A stretch of 15,294 nt of DNA from an uncultured Carnobacterium sp. (GCA_937976325.1 CALJSD010000035.1:1-15294), one strand, 5' to 3'. Positions 1-7,341 are shown, counted from the first letter of the stretch. Numbers and translations: made by a program. The notes: generated by a model from the sequence alone, not told the origin.

Positions 1-929
1 GAACAAGCATAAGCTAAAAAGAAATTCCACCCTTCTTCTTTCCGAGCACGATATGTTCTATATCCTACTAATACATCTCGAATTTGCTCATTAGAAGACT
101 TCCACGATTTCAATAAGTGCGTCACTTCTTTATCACTTAACTTCAATTCATCTACCAATAAAATCCAAACTTGCAAAACACTCATTTCCTTTAATGGAAA
201 TTGTGCAATTTTCAAAAGAATCTCATCTTTTCCATCAAACAATGGACAAGCTTGATATAAACCTGTTTCAACAAATAATTGCATCGCTTCTTTCCGATAA
301 GAACTTTGAATCATTTTTTCAAATTCAACTTTCATTCGTTCAACTGCAACTTTAGACAAATTCATCTTTAAAAGAGAAATGGCATTTTTCGTTTCTTTTT
401 CAATTTGAAATCCTAATTGACCGACAAAACGTACCGCACGAAACATTCGTAATGCATCTTCGTTAAAACGTTCTTTTGCATCACCGACACAACGAATACA
501 TTGCCGTTCTAAATCCCCAATCCCATCAAAGAAATCGATTAATTGATCATCAATCCCTATCGCCAAAGCATTAATTGTAAAATCACGTCGTTTTAAATCT
601 TCTTCTAGCGAGCGAACAAAGGTCACTTTATCTGGATGTCTAAAATCCTCATAACCTTCTTCTGTTCGAAAGGTTGTAACTTCATAACCTTCTTTATGAT
701 GAATCACCATTACTGTTCCATGCTCAATTCCTACATCTACTGTATGCGAAAAGATTTCTTTAACTTCTTGCGGAGTAGCACTTGTAGCAATATCAACATC
801 TGAAATAGGCTTATGAAGGAGCATATCTCTTACGGAACCACCGACAAAATAAGCTTCATATCCAGCATCTACCAACTGTTTCATCACAGGTAGTGCTTTT
901 AAAAATAATGGTTCTTTTTGAATAGACAT
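1..929 (-). CDS. cca: CCA-adding tRNA nucleotidyltransferase (3' part outside window)
   Basis: This enzyme adds or repairs the 3'-terminal CCA of tRNAs from CTP and ATP, without a nucleic acid template, in the cytoplasm. The frame is open from an ATG at 927-929 to the left edge, giving 309 residues of a family usually about 400 long, so the C-terminal part is missing from the window. Visible class II nucleotidyltransferase features are GGSVRD at residues 30-35, the metal-binding DVD at 44-46, RRDFTIN at 114-120 and the RFNEDALRMFRAVRF neck motif near 154-168. I followed the frame without finding a stop. The ribosome binding site is only moderate (AGAGAGGCG just upstream). It follows reoY by 19 nt on the same strand and probably shares its transcript. 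Poly(A) polymerase is the related alternative, but a Firmicute with this motif set is normally a CCA enzyme. Confidence 0.95.
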   Translation of the reverse strand, partial: MSIQKEPLFLKALPVMKQLVDAGYEAYFVGGSVRDMLLHKPISDVDIATSATPQEVKEIFSHTVDVGIEHGTVMVIHHKEGYEVTTFRTEEGYEDFRHPDKVTFVRSLEEDLKRRDFTINALAIGIDDQLIDFFDGIGDLERQCIRCVGDAKERFNEDALRMFRAVRFVGQLGFQIEKETKNAISLLKMNLSKVAVERMKVEFEKMIQSSYRKEAMQLFVETGLYQACPLFDGKDEILLKIAQFPLKEMSVLQVWILLVDELKLSDKEVTHLLKSWKSSNEQIRDVLVGYRTYRARKEEGWNFFLAYAC

Positions 930-948
930 TCATTCGCCTCTCTTTCTC

Positions 949-1476
949 TTACTTTTCTAGTTCTTTTAATTGTTCGGTCAATTTAATGAATAACTCTTGA
1001 TTACCAGTTTCTAAAGCTTGATCAATTTGCGTTAAAATTTCTTGTTTTAAGACATCTGTTTGAATTTCTGCTAATGCTTGATGTACTTCTTCATCTGAAG
1101 AACTTTCTTCTTCGTAAAAAGGATTCTTCTCTAGTATACCAAATTTTACCATCGTTAAGTAAGCATCTTCGAATTCCATTTCAATATAGCATTCTTCTTT
1201 CCAATTCAAACGAATATCATGGAATGCTTGTTCCGGATTATTAAAACGTGTTCCTGCTTTATAAAAATAAAAAGATTCATCAGGCGCTTTATCTGTCGAA
1301 AACCACATCCCTTTTGGTGTACAATCTACTTTTTCCACAAAATGAATTTGTTTTAGTAATAGTTCATGATTCAACAAATAATTTAAAATCCATAGCGCTT
1401 CTCTTCTCTTTAAAGCATGATTCGATACAAACCATGAAATAAAATTTTTCTTATCTTCTAAACTTGGCTGAAACAT
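949..1476 (-). CDS. reoY: ReoY/YpiB, UPF0302 family protein with C-terminal IDEAL domain
   Basis: This is a 175-residue match to the YpiB (UPF0302) family, whose Bacillus member has about 179 residues. In Listeria and Bacillus the family member ReoY acts with ReoM to promote ClpCP-dependent turnover of MurA, the first committed enzyme of peptidoglycan synthesis. The same role here is inferred from family membership. The N-terminal globular part (about 1-125) is rich in aromatic residues. An acidic linker (EEESSSDEE) leads to an IDEAL-type segment near 146-172 (QIDQALETGNQELF). The start is the ATG at 1474-1476, because AAGGAG at 1485-1490 lies 8 nt upstream. The in-frame GTG at 1485 lies inside that Shine-Dalgarno sequence. 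The stop codon of the upstream TPR gene overlaps the same site, so the two genes are probably translationally coupled. TPR gene, ypiB is the same order as Bacillus ypiA-ypiB. Confidence 0.85.
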   Translation of the reverse strand: MFQPSLEDKKNFISWFVSNHALKRREALWILNYLLNHELLLKQIHFVEKVDCTPKGMWFSTDKAPDESFYFYKAGTRFNNPEQAFHDIRLNWKEECYIEMEFEDAYLTMVKFGILEKNPFYEEESSSDEEVHQALAEIQTDVLKQEILTQIDQALETGNQELFIKLTEQLKELEK

Positions 1477-1484
1477 CTTTTTCA

Positions 1485-1490
1485 CTCCTT
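1485..1490 (-). promoter_or_regulatory. Shine-Dalgarno site deciding the reoY start
   Basis: Reads AAGGAG on the minus strand, 8 nt before the ATG at 1476. It overlaps the TPR gene's TAA stop at 1489-1491, which rules out the GTG at 1485 as a start and suggests coupled translation. Confidence 0.85.
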
Positions 1491-2763
1491 ATGCTTCAAA
1501 ATATTGCTGTAATTCTTGTAAATCTTCATTTAATGGTTCAAGATTTTGACCATGTTCTAACCATTCTTTCGCTTCAGCAACTCTACCTTCCTCTCGAAGG
1601 AATCTTACATAATCAACAATAAACTCTACTGAATCTTCTAATTCAACACTAGCTTTTTGATAAAATTCTAGTGCTTCTTCAAATTCTTCCAGACCTTCTT
1701 TGGCTCTAGCCATTAAATAGAAAATTTGCCCATTTTCTAAACCTTCTTCTATTTCCCTTGCTAAAATATCTTGAACTTCTTCAAACTCTTCTTGATATAA
1801 TAATATTTCTGTATAAGCTTGCATAATTTCAAATGATTCAGGGGATAGTTCATAAGCTTGTTTTAACGCTTCTTGTCCTTTTTCCATTTGCCCAATGGAT
1901 AAATAACTCACACCTAAACTAAAGAATGGCTCTTTCTCATAAGGATAAGTTTCTGTCATTTTGGATAAGCTCATAATAGCCTTTAAATACTCATGCTTAT
2001 ACATTTGAATATGACTTAATCCTAGTAAGGCTTCATAATGTTCTTCATCACGAGATAAAATTTCTTGATATAATTTTTTTGCATGATCATAATTTCCTTC
2101 TTGGATATCATGTTTTGCAATACTGATTAATAATTCATTAGAAGCTGATGCTAATCCTTCATCAGATACTAGTTCTTGTAAGGGTTCTTCATTTCCAATT
2201 TCCAAAGATGCTTCCACTAATAATTCTCTAGCTCGATTTTCTTCACCAGTTTCTTCAGTGGAATTTTTTAAAAATCTTTCTAAATACTGTACACTTCTCT
2301 CCATCGAACCAGATTCAAACAATAAAGTTCCAAGATAAAAATCTAAAATAGCTTCTTCAGGAGCTAATTCTTTTGCGAGTAATAATTTTCTTTCAGCAAC
2401 ATCATAATATCCTTGAGCCTTATATAACTCTGATAAAATCACTAAAACACTTGGATAATTCGGATTATCTTCAGGAATATCATATAAAATAGATAATGCT
2501 TGGTCATACTCTCCTTGATTCACTAAAATTTCTGCTAATAAAATAGTCCAAGCGGATTCTTCAGGTTCAAATTGAGTTAATAATAAATAAGCCTGTCTTG
2601 CTTCATCAAAAAATCCACTACTTGCACTAAACGCAGCTAAATCGATTAATTCTTCAATTTTATCCTCTGTCACTTCATTCATAAACTGTTCGAAAAGTGA
2701 ATATACTTTTTCTAACTCTTGTTCTTCTAATGCATTTTGAATTTGTTCAACGATTGTTTTCAT
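1489..2763 (-). CDS. Tetratricopeptide-repeat protein (YpiA-like)
   Basis: This acidic 424-residue protein is made almost entirely of TPR-type helical hairpins. Recurring patterns of small residues and aromatics (for example AWTILLAEILVNQGEYDQAL, FYLMARAKEGLEEFEEALEF) repeat at roughly 34-residue intervals along the whole length. No signal peptide or membrane segment is seen, so it is probably a cytoplasmic scaffold that binds partner proteins. Length and position directly before ypiB/reoY match Bacillus YpiA. The function of that protein is not firmly established as far as I know, and a link to ReoY and MurA control is inference from the tight linkage (2-3 nt before the reoY ribosome site, with the stop codon overlapping it). 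The start ATG at 2761-2763 has GGAG 8 nt upstream. The gene begins 24 nt after the hup terminator, and I see no clear promoter in that gap. Confidence 0.85.
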   Translation of the reverse strand: MKTIVEQIQNALEEQELEKVYSLFEQFMNEVTEDKIEELIDLAAFSASSGFFDEARQAYLLLTQFEPEESAWTILLAEILVNQGEYDQALSILYDIPEDNPNYPSVLVILSELYKAQGYYDVAERKLLLAKELAPEEAILDFYLGTLLFESGSMERSVQYLERFLKNSTEETGEENRARELLVEASLEIGNEEPLQELVSDEGLASASNELLISIAKHDIQEGNYDHAKKLYQEILSRDEEHYEALLGLSHIQMYKHEYLKAIMSLSKMTETYPYEKEPFFSLGVSYLSIGQMEKGQEALKQAYELSPESFEIMQAYTEILLYQEEFEEVQDILAREIEEGLENGQIFYLMARAKEGLEEFEEALEFYQKASVELEDSVEFIVDYVRFLREEGRVAEAKEWLEHGQNLEPLNEDLQELQQYFEA

Positions 2764-2787
2764 ACTTTCTCCATTTCTATAGACAAT

Positions 2788-2824
2788 AAAAAAGATGCTA
2801 TATTGATTTAACTCTAATATAGCA
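2788..2824 (-). terminator. Rho-independent terminator after hup
   Basis: A perfect 9-bp stem (2796-2804 paired with 2816-2824, TGCTATATT) with an 11-nt loop is followed on the minus strand by TC and a run of six T (2788-2793). It lies 42 nt past the hup stop and 24 nt before the TPR gene start. The AT-rich stem suggests moderate strength and possible read-through. Confidence 0.75.
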
Positions 2825-2866
2825 CCTTTATGAAATAGTTTCTATGAAAATATCATAATAAACTGA

Positions 2867-3145
2867 TTAGTTTTTTACAGCATCTTTCAAAGCTTTACCT
2901 GCTTTGAATGCAGGAACTTTGCTTGCTTCGATTTGGATTTCTTCACCTGATTGAGGATTACGTCCTTTACGAGCAGCACGTTCACGTACTTCAAAGTTAC
3001 CAAATCCGATAACTTGAACTTTTTCACCTGCTTTTAAAGCTTCTTGAATTGTTTCGAATAACGCTTCAACTGTTGCTGAAACATCTTTCTTTGTTAATTG
3101 CGTTTTTTTAGCAACGCGATCTACTAATTCTGCTTTGTTAGCCAT
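2867..3145 (-). CDS. hup: DNA-binding protein HU
   Basis: This 92-residue histone-like protein HU is the usual family length. It forms a dimer that binds and bends DNA without sequence specificity and helps organise the nucleoid. The N-terminal helices (MANKAELVDRVA...) lead to the family signature GFGNFEVRERAARKGRNP near residues 47-64, followed by the beta-arm and a Lys-rich C-terminus. The start ATG is preceded by GGAGG at 3156-3160, 10 nt away. It has its own near-consensus promoter (3241-3269) and its own terminator, so it is probably a strongly expressed single-gene unit, as expected for HU. The neighbouring order der-hup matches Bacillus der...hbs with gpsA and spoIVA absent, as fits a non-spore-former. 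Confusion with IHF is unlikely in a Firmicute. Confidence 0.97.
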   Translation of the reverse strand: MANKAELVDRVAKKTQLTKKDVSATVEALFETIQEALKAGEKVQVIGFGNFEVRERAARKGRNPQSGEEIQIEASKVPAFKAGKALKDAVKN

Positions 3146-3240
3146 TTTAGTTTCACCTCCGTCAAATAAGAATTTCTATCAGAGTTCGTTGAGTGGTCCA
3201 ACTTATCTGGAAATCGAAAATTAGTTTTGATTTCCTCTAG

Positions 3241-3269
3241 ATTATACCATTCAACCTCAATAGTTTCAA
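3241..3269 (-). promoter_or_regulatory. Sigma-A promoter of hup
   Basis: On the minus strand: -35 TTGAAA (3264-3269), a 17-nt spacer, and a perfect -10 TATAAT (3241-3246) preceded by TGG, an extended -10 element. It predicts a leader of about 90 nt before the hup ATG. This is the best promoter match in the window. Confidence 0.85.
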
Positions 3270-3308
3270 CGTTTTATATCCTGTTTTATAAGCTTGCTAT
3301 GAATTTTT

Positions 3309-4622
3309 TTACTTTCTTTGACGCGTAATCATATGAATTGGTGTTCCTTCGAATCCAAATGCTGAGCGAATTCGATTTTCTAAGAATCGTTCATATGAGA
3401 AATGCATCAATTCAACGTCATTTACAAATGTGACAAATGTTGGTGGTTGAATCGCCACTTGGGTCATATAGTAAATCTTCAAGCGGTTCCCTTTATCCGT
3501 TGGTGTTGGATTCATCGCAATAGCATCCATCAATACATCGTTTAGGACTGATGATGAAATACGGCGTGAACGAACTTCATGAATCTCTTTTAGGATTGGT
3601 GGAATCTTAGAAAGACGTTGTTTTGTTTTTGCAGATACAAAAATAATCGGAGCATATGATAAGTATAGGAATTCTTGACGAATCTTATCCTCAAACTCTT
3701 TATACGTTGAATTATCTTTTTCAAGCGTATCCCATTTATTCACTAAAATAACGACACCCTTACCGGCTTCATGAGCGTATCCCGCAATCTTCTTATCTTG
3801 TTCTTGAATTCCCTCTTCGGCATTCAAGACCACACAAACAATGTCGCTTCGTTCAATCGCTCTTAAGGCACGTAAGACACTATATTTTTCAGTGGATTCA
3901 AAGACACGACCTTTCTTACGAATACCGGCAGTATCAATCATCTTGAAGACAGTACCTTCTTCATCTTCGAATGTCGTATCGATGGCGTCACGAGTTGTTC
4001 CGGCAACATTCGATACAATAACACGCTCTTCTCCAAGCATCGCATTCACTAAGCTTGATTTCCCTACGTTTGGACGGCCGATAAAACTAAACTTAATGAT
4101 GTCTTTATCTTCTTCGTCTCCATTATCTTCAGGGAAAGCTTTCACAGCTGCATCCAATAAGTCTCCAAGGCCTAATCCATGACTACCTGAAATTGGGAAT
4201 GGCTCCCCAAATCCTAATGCATAGAAATCAAAAATTTCTGAACGTAATTCAGGATTGTCGACTTTATTAACAGCTAGTAAAACTGGTTTATTTGTGCGAT
4301 AGAGTAATTTTGCAATGTGTTCGTCAGTCGTTGTCACGCCCTCTTTCACACTTGTAAGGAAGATAATCACATCTGCTTCTTCCATCGCAATCTCTGCTTG
4401 CATACGGATGTTTGACATAAACGGTTCATCCGTAATATCAATTCCACCTGTATCAATAATATTAAATGAGTGACCTAACCACTCACCTTCAGAATAGATA
4501 CGGTCACGAGTGACTCCAGCGATATCTTCTACGATAGAGATACGTTCTCCGACAATACGGTTAAAAATTGTAGATTTTCCGACGTTTGGTCGCCCTACAA
4601 CGGCAATAACTGGTGTTGACAT
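3309..4622 (-). CDS. der: Ribosome biogenesis GTPase Der (EngA)
   Basis: Der is an essential double GTPase that acts in maturation of the 50S ribosomal subunit. The 437-residue protein has the full family layout. G domain 1 has P-loop GRPNVGKS at 10-17, DTGG at 57-60 and NKVD at 119-122. G domain 2 has GRPNVGKS at 182-189, DTAGI at 230-234 and a later NKWD. A C-terminal KH-like domain ends in basic residues. Both GTP-binding sites appear intact, and the acidic inter-domain linker near 165-173 is normal. The start ATG is supported by AGGAGG a few nt upstream. The gene starts only 31 nt after the rpsA terminator, so it needs read-through or a promoter within that short gap; a candidate is listed separately. 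No terminator is obvious after its stop. Confidence 0.97.
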   Translation of the reverse strand: MSTPVIAVVGRPNVGKSTIFNRIVGERISIVEDIAGVTRDRIYSEGEWLGHSFNIIDTGGIDITDEPFMSNIRMQAEIAMEEADVIIFLTSVKEGVTTTDEHIAKLLYRTNKPVLLAVNKVDNPELRSEIFDFYALGFGEPFPISGSHGLGLGDLLDAAVKAFPEDNGDEEDKDIIKFSFIGRPNVGKSSLVNAMLGEERVIVSNVAGTTRDAIDTTFEDEEGTVFKMIDTAGIRKKGRVFESTEKYSVLRALRAIERSDIVCVVLNAEEGIQEQDKKIAGYAHEAGKGVVILVNKWDTLEKDNSTYKEFEDKIRQEFLYLSYAPIIFVSAKTKQRLSKIPPILKEIHEVRSRRISSSVLNDVLMDAIAMNPTPTDKGNRLKIYYMTQVAIQPPTFVTFVNDVELMHFSYERFLENRIRSAFGFEGTPIHMITRQRK

Positions 4623-4648
4623 ACTATTCCTCCTTTTTCTCTAATTCT

Positions 4649-4670
4649 ATCATAAAAATAGTCTGGAACC
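4649..4670 (-). promoter_or_regulatory. Possible der promoter overlapping the rpsA terminator
   Basis: On the minus strand, a -10-like TATGAT lies at 4649-4654. It follows a weak -35-like TGGACT 16 nt further upstream, in the loop region of the terminator hairpin. A start site near 4642 would leave a leader of about 20 nt. The -35 match is only 4 of 6, so this is tentative. Confidence 0.3.
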
Positions 4671-4684
4671 AGTCCAGACTATTT
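4654..4684 (-). terminator. Rho-independent terminator after rpsA
   Basis: A perfect 12-bp stem (4656-4667 paired with 4673-4684, AAATAGTCTGGA) has a 5-nt loop. On the minus strand the 3' arm runs into five consecutive T. It lies just after the rpsA stop and is the most stable hairpin on this side of the window. Confidence 0.85.
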
Positions 4685-4706
4685 CCACTTAACTTTTATT
4701 TGAATG

Positions 4707-5900
4707 TTATTCTTCAACTTTAAGTTCAGAAAGTTGATCACCTAAACGATCTGCTAAAGAGAATGAAACATCTTCTTCAGGTAATTCGTAAGTTTCTTCA
4801 ACCACTTCTTCAACTTCTTCTTTTTCAGGTTTTGGAGCTTCTTGTAAAGCTTTAATACTTAAAGAAATACGTTGTTGTTCTGGATGAACTTCAAGAACTT
4901 TCACTTGAACTTCTTGACCTTCTTTAAGGACTTCGTGTGGTGTTGCGATATGTTGATGAGCAATTTGAGAGATATGAACTAATCCTTCTACTCCAGGGAA
5001 TAATTCAACGAATGCTCCGAATGTAGTTAGACGTTTTACTAAACCATCTAATACAGAACCAACTGCTGCACGTTCTTCAATGTTATCCCATGGTCCTGCT
5101 AATGTATCTTTGATTGATAATGATACACGTCCGCTTTCTGGATCTACTGAAATAACTTTCGCTTGAACTTCTTCGCCAACTTTTAATTTGTCGCTTGCTT
5201 TCGCAACATGCTCGTGAGAGATTTGTGAGATGTGAACTAATCCATCCACACCACCTAAGTCGATGAACGCACCGAAGTTTGTTAATCGAGCCACTTTACC
5301 AGTCACTACAGAACCTTCTTGAATTGCTTCAAATACAGCTGCACGCTTAGCTGCTTTTTCAGCTGCAACTAAGTTTTTACGTGATAAGATTAAACGATTT
5401 TCGCTTGGTTCGATTTCAACGATTTCAAAAGCTAATGTTTGGCCTTTGAATTGAGCTAAGTTATCAACATAGTGGTCTGATACCATCGAAGCTGGCACGA
5501 AAGCACGAACTCCTGCATCCACTACTAAACCACCTTTAACAGCATCCACAACTGGAGCTTCGATGATTTCTTTGTTATCAAATTTAGCTTGAATTTCTTC
5601 CCAAACTTTACGTGCATCTACACGTTTTTTAGAAAGTAAGAAACTTCCATTTTCTTTATCTTTGATTTGTTTGATGACTACTAAATCAACAACATCTCCT
5701 ACAGCTAAAACGTCTTCTACACGTTCAACTGGTGATGTAGATAATTCATTGAAAGGAATAACCCCTTCAACTCCTCCACCGATAATTCCGACGATGGCTT
5801 GTTTATCTTGTAGAGTTAATACTTCACCTTGTACTAAATCTCCGATTTGAATATCTTTAACGATATCTAGCGCATCTTGCATTGTTTGTAATTCTGACAT
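4707..5900 (-). CDS. rpsA: 30S ribosomal protein S1 homologue, four S1 domains
   Basis: This 397-residue RNA-binding protein has four S1 (OB-fold) domains at about 20-92, 110-176, 197-264 and 282-351. The last two are the most canonical (TNFGAFIDLGGVDGLVHISQ and TTFGAFVELFPGVEGLVHIS). An acidic tail follows (KEEVEEVVEE). Gram-positive S1 proteins have four domains rather than the six of E. coli and may assist translation initiation or RNA handling. Stable ribosome association varies between species. The start is ATG 5898-5900, with AGGAGG at 5908-5913 and 7-nt spacing. An in-frame TTG at 5924 would translate through that Shine-Dalgarno sequence and is rejected. The gene follows cmk as in Bacillus cmk-ypfD, but here has its own extended -10 promoter and a strong terminator, so it is probably mainly monocistronic. 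Confidence 0.93.
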   Translation of the reverse strand: MSELQTMQDALDIVKDIQIGDLVQGEVLTLQDKQAIVGIIGGGVEGVIPFNELSTSPVERVEDVLAVGDVVDLVVIKQIKDKENGSFLLSKKRVDARKVWEEIQAKFDNKEIIEAPVVDAVKGGLVVDAGVRAFVPASMVSDHYVDNLAQFKGQTLAFEIVEIEPSENRLILSRKNLVAAEKAAKRAAVFEAIQEGSVVTGKVARLTNFGAFIDLGGVDGLVHISQISHEHVAKASDKLKVGEEVQAKVISVDPESGRVSLSIKDTLAGPWDNIEERAAVGSVLDGLVKRLTTFGAFVELFPGVEGLVHISQIAHQHIATPHEVLKEGQEVQVKVLEVHPEQQRISLSIKALQEAPKPEKEEVEEVVEETYELPEEDVSFSLADRLGDQLSELKVEE

Positions 5901-5907
5901 GTGACTT

Positions 5908-5913
5908 CCTCCT
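5908..5913 (-). promoter_or_regulatory. Shine-Dalgarno site deciding the rpsA start
   Basis: A perfect AGGAGG on the minus strand, 7 nt before ATG 5900. It excludes the upstream TTG at 5922-5924, whose reading would encode this site. Confidence 0.9.
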
Positions 5914-5981
5914 AAGCGCGACAATTCATGCGAACATCAAGTTTGATTTTTGTGCAAAATAAAACTTTTTATCCACTTACA

Positions 5982-5990
5982 ATCATACCA
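5982..5990 (-). promoter_or_regulatory. Extended -10 promoter of rpsA
   Basis: TGG-TATGAT on the minus strand (TGG 5988-5990, -10 at 5982-5987). No good -35 hexamer is seen at 16-18 nt, so the TGn element would have to compensate. It predicts a leader of about 75 nt before the rpsA ATG, in a 131-nt gap. Confidence 0.6.
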
Positions 5991-6031
5991 CTAAATGAAA
6001 ACGAATTCTAGTGTTTTTGTGTAAAATCTGG

Positions 6032-6697
6032 TTAATTCGTTAACTTTTCTTGGATAAGATTCGTAATTTTAGAAACGACTTCTTGAATTGATAGGCTTGT
6101 TGTATCGATTTCAATCGCATCATCCGCTTTTTTCAAAGGAGACTCTTTACGAGTACTATCTAAGAAGTCACGGTGAGCAATCTCTTCTTCCAATTTTTCA
6201 AGAGATAATTCGATGCCCTTTTCTTGGTTTTCTCTGAATCGACGAAGTGCACGTTCTTTTACAGACGCTACTAAGAAAATCTTCAACTCAGCATTTGGAA
6301 GCACGACTGTACCAATATCGCGACCATCCATAATGATGGAATGGTTCTCAGCAATCTCTTGTTGCATCTTAACCAATTTTACACGAACCGCTTTAATTGC
6401 TGAAACTTCAGATACATTTCGTGTCACTTCAAGATCACGAATCTCACGAGTCACATCTTCTCCGTTTAAGAAAACGAGTTGGCCATCTTCAGTATTTTTA
6501 AAACTGATGACTAAGTTTTCGAGCAATTCATCGATTGCTGACGCATCATCTACTGAAATATTATTTCTTAAAAATGCCAATGTTGTAGCACGATACATCG
6601 CACCAGTATCTAAATAAAGAAAACCAGTTTCTTTAGAAATCAATTTTGAAATTGTACTTTTCCCAGACGAAGCTGGTCCATCAATAGCAACTTGCAT
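6032..6697 (-). CDS. cmk: Cytidylate kinase
   Basis: Cytidylate kinase phosphorylates CMP and dCMP with ATP to the diphosphates, recycling pyrimidine nucleotides in the cytoplasm. The protein has 222 residues, close to the usual 220-230. Seen features are the P-loop GPASSGKST at 7-15, the substrate-binding DTGAMYR near 30-36, MDGRDIGTVV in the middle, and a C-terminal DST-R-SPL segment of the lid and base-binding region. The start is ATG 6695-6697, with AAGGAG 7 nt upstream (6705-6710). The in-frame TTG at 6715 would read through that site. The cmk-rpsA order is conserved in Firmicutes. Oddly, the T-tract of the LysM-gene terminator ends only 16 nt before the start, so expression must come from read-through or from a promoter I cannot see. 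Confidence 0.96.
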   Translation of the reverse strand: MQVAIDGPASSGKSTISKLISKETGFLYLDTGAMYRATTLAFLRNNISVDDASAIDELLENLVISFKNTEDGQLVFLNGEDVTREIRDLEVTRNVSEVSAIKAVRVKLVKMQQEIAENHSIIMDGRDIGTVVLPNAELKIFLVASVKERALRRFRENQEKGIELSLEKLEEEIAHRDFLDSTRKESPLKKADDAIEIDTTSLSIQEVVSKITNLIQEKLTN

Positions 6698-6704
6698 ATT
6701 CTCT

Positions 6705-6710
6705 CTCCTT
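6705..6710 (-). promoter_or_regulatory. Shine-Dalgarno site deciding the cmk start
   Basis: AAGGAG on the minus strand, 7 nt before ATG 6697 and only 3 nt after the T-tract of the preceding terminator. It excludes the TTG at 6715. Confidence 0.85.
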
Positions 6711-6713
6711 CTC

Positions 6714-6749
6714 AAAAAGAAAGCCTGAAACGTATTGCGTCTCAGACTT
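6714..6749 (-). terminator. Rho-independent terminator after the LysM gene
   Basis: An 11-bp stem with two G-U pairs (AAGTCTGAGAC at 6739-6749 with GTTTCAGGCTT at 6721-6731) has a 7-nt loop. It is followed on the minus strand by TCTTTTT (6714-6720). It sits 19 nt past the LysM gene stop. Confidence 0.8.
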
Positions 6750-6768
6750 CCGCTAATATAGTTCTGTA

Positions 6769-7341
6769 TTATTGTGCAACTTTTAATGTTGTTCCTGGAG
6801 CAATGTTATCTCCTGTAAGACCATTAATTTGTTTTAATGTCGCAACATCCATACCATGGTTTACTGCGATACGGTATAAAGTATCTCCAGCTCTAACAGT
6901 GTATGTAGTATAGTTACCGTTTTGTTGCGCTTGAGTTGTTGGTGTTTGTTGAGTTGTTTCAGCTTGACGAGGAGCAGTTGTTGTTGCTTCGTTCGCTGTA
7001 GTAGTAGCTTCTTGTTTAGTTGTAGCTGCTGTTGTTTCTGGAGTAGCTGTTGTTGTTTCAACAGTCTTCGTTAACATAACATCATCAGCTGTTCTAGGTT
7101 TTACTTGGTTACTATTATTGCTAATTGAGAACCACATCATAAATAATACTGGTGCAACAATTACAATTAGGAACACAAATAATAACACATTTGATAATGG
7201 TGCTACTGCTTTCCCACCTGAGTTTCTAGCACTACGAGAGAATTGACGATTCTTTAAATTCTCATCTTCGCCAAATTTTCTTTCCCATGGTTGTTCTTCT
7301 GTTTGATTTAAATCTTCGTTATTATTAAAGTTATCGCTCAT
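6769..7341 (-). CDS. Membrane-anchored LysM-domain protein (YpbE-like)
   Basis: This 190-residue protein has three parts. A polar N-terminal region (1-49) is rich in Asn, Glu and Arg and lacks a cleavable signal. A single hydrophobic segment at about 50-71 (VLLFVFLIVIVAPVLFMMWF) comes next. A Thr/Ala/Gln-rich linker (91-142) leads to one LysM domain at about 145-189 (YTVRAGDTLYRIAVNHGMD). The likely topology is N-terminus inside with the LysM domain outside, where it would bind peptidoglycan N-acetylglucosamine. No catalytic domain is present. Position beside the RecS and YpbB genes recalls Bacillus YpbE, whose function I do not know. The start ATG has AGGAGG 8 nt upstream. It has its own promoter (7394-7422) and terminator. 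The low-complexity linker creates a meaningless Gln/Leu-rich reading frame in another phase. Confidence 0.85.
   Translation of the reverse strand: MSDNFNNNEDLNQTEEQPWERKFGEDENLKNRQFSRSARNSGGKAVAPLSNVLLFVFLIVIVAPVLFMMWFSISNNSNQVKPRTADDVMLTKTVETTTATPETTAATTKQEATTTANEATTTAPRQAETTQQTPTTQAQQNGNYTTYTVRAGDTLYRIAVNHGMDVATLKQINGLTGDNIAPGTTLKVAQ

Noticed and set aside
3146..3240. hup leader of about 90 nt, checked for a riboswitch, T-box or protein-binding hairpin
   Set aside because: Only a very short GTTG/CAAC pairing is visible, with no conserved riboswitch elements or terminator-like structure.
3841..4182. Plus-strand reading frame of 113 codons inside der
   Set aside because: It is fully antisense to a well-supported GTPase gene, has low-complexity Ser-rich translation and matches no family.
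6213..6617. Plus-strand reading frame of 134 codons inside cmk
   Set aside because: Antisense shadow of cmk, with no recognisable domain and no reason to prefer it to the conserved kinase.
6861..7061. Gln/Leu-rich minus-strand frame overlapping the LysM gene
   Set aside because: It arises from reading the Thr/Ala-rich linker codons in another phase; the LysM frame has an anchor, a domain and a ribosome site.
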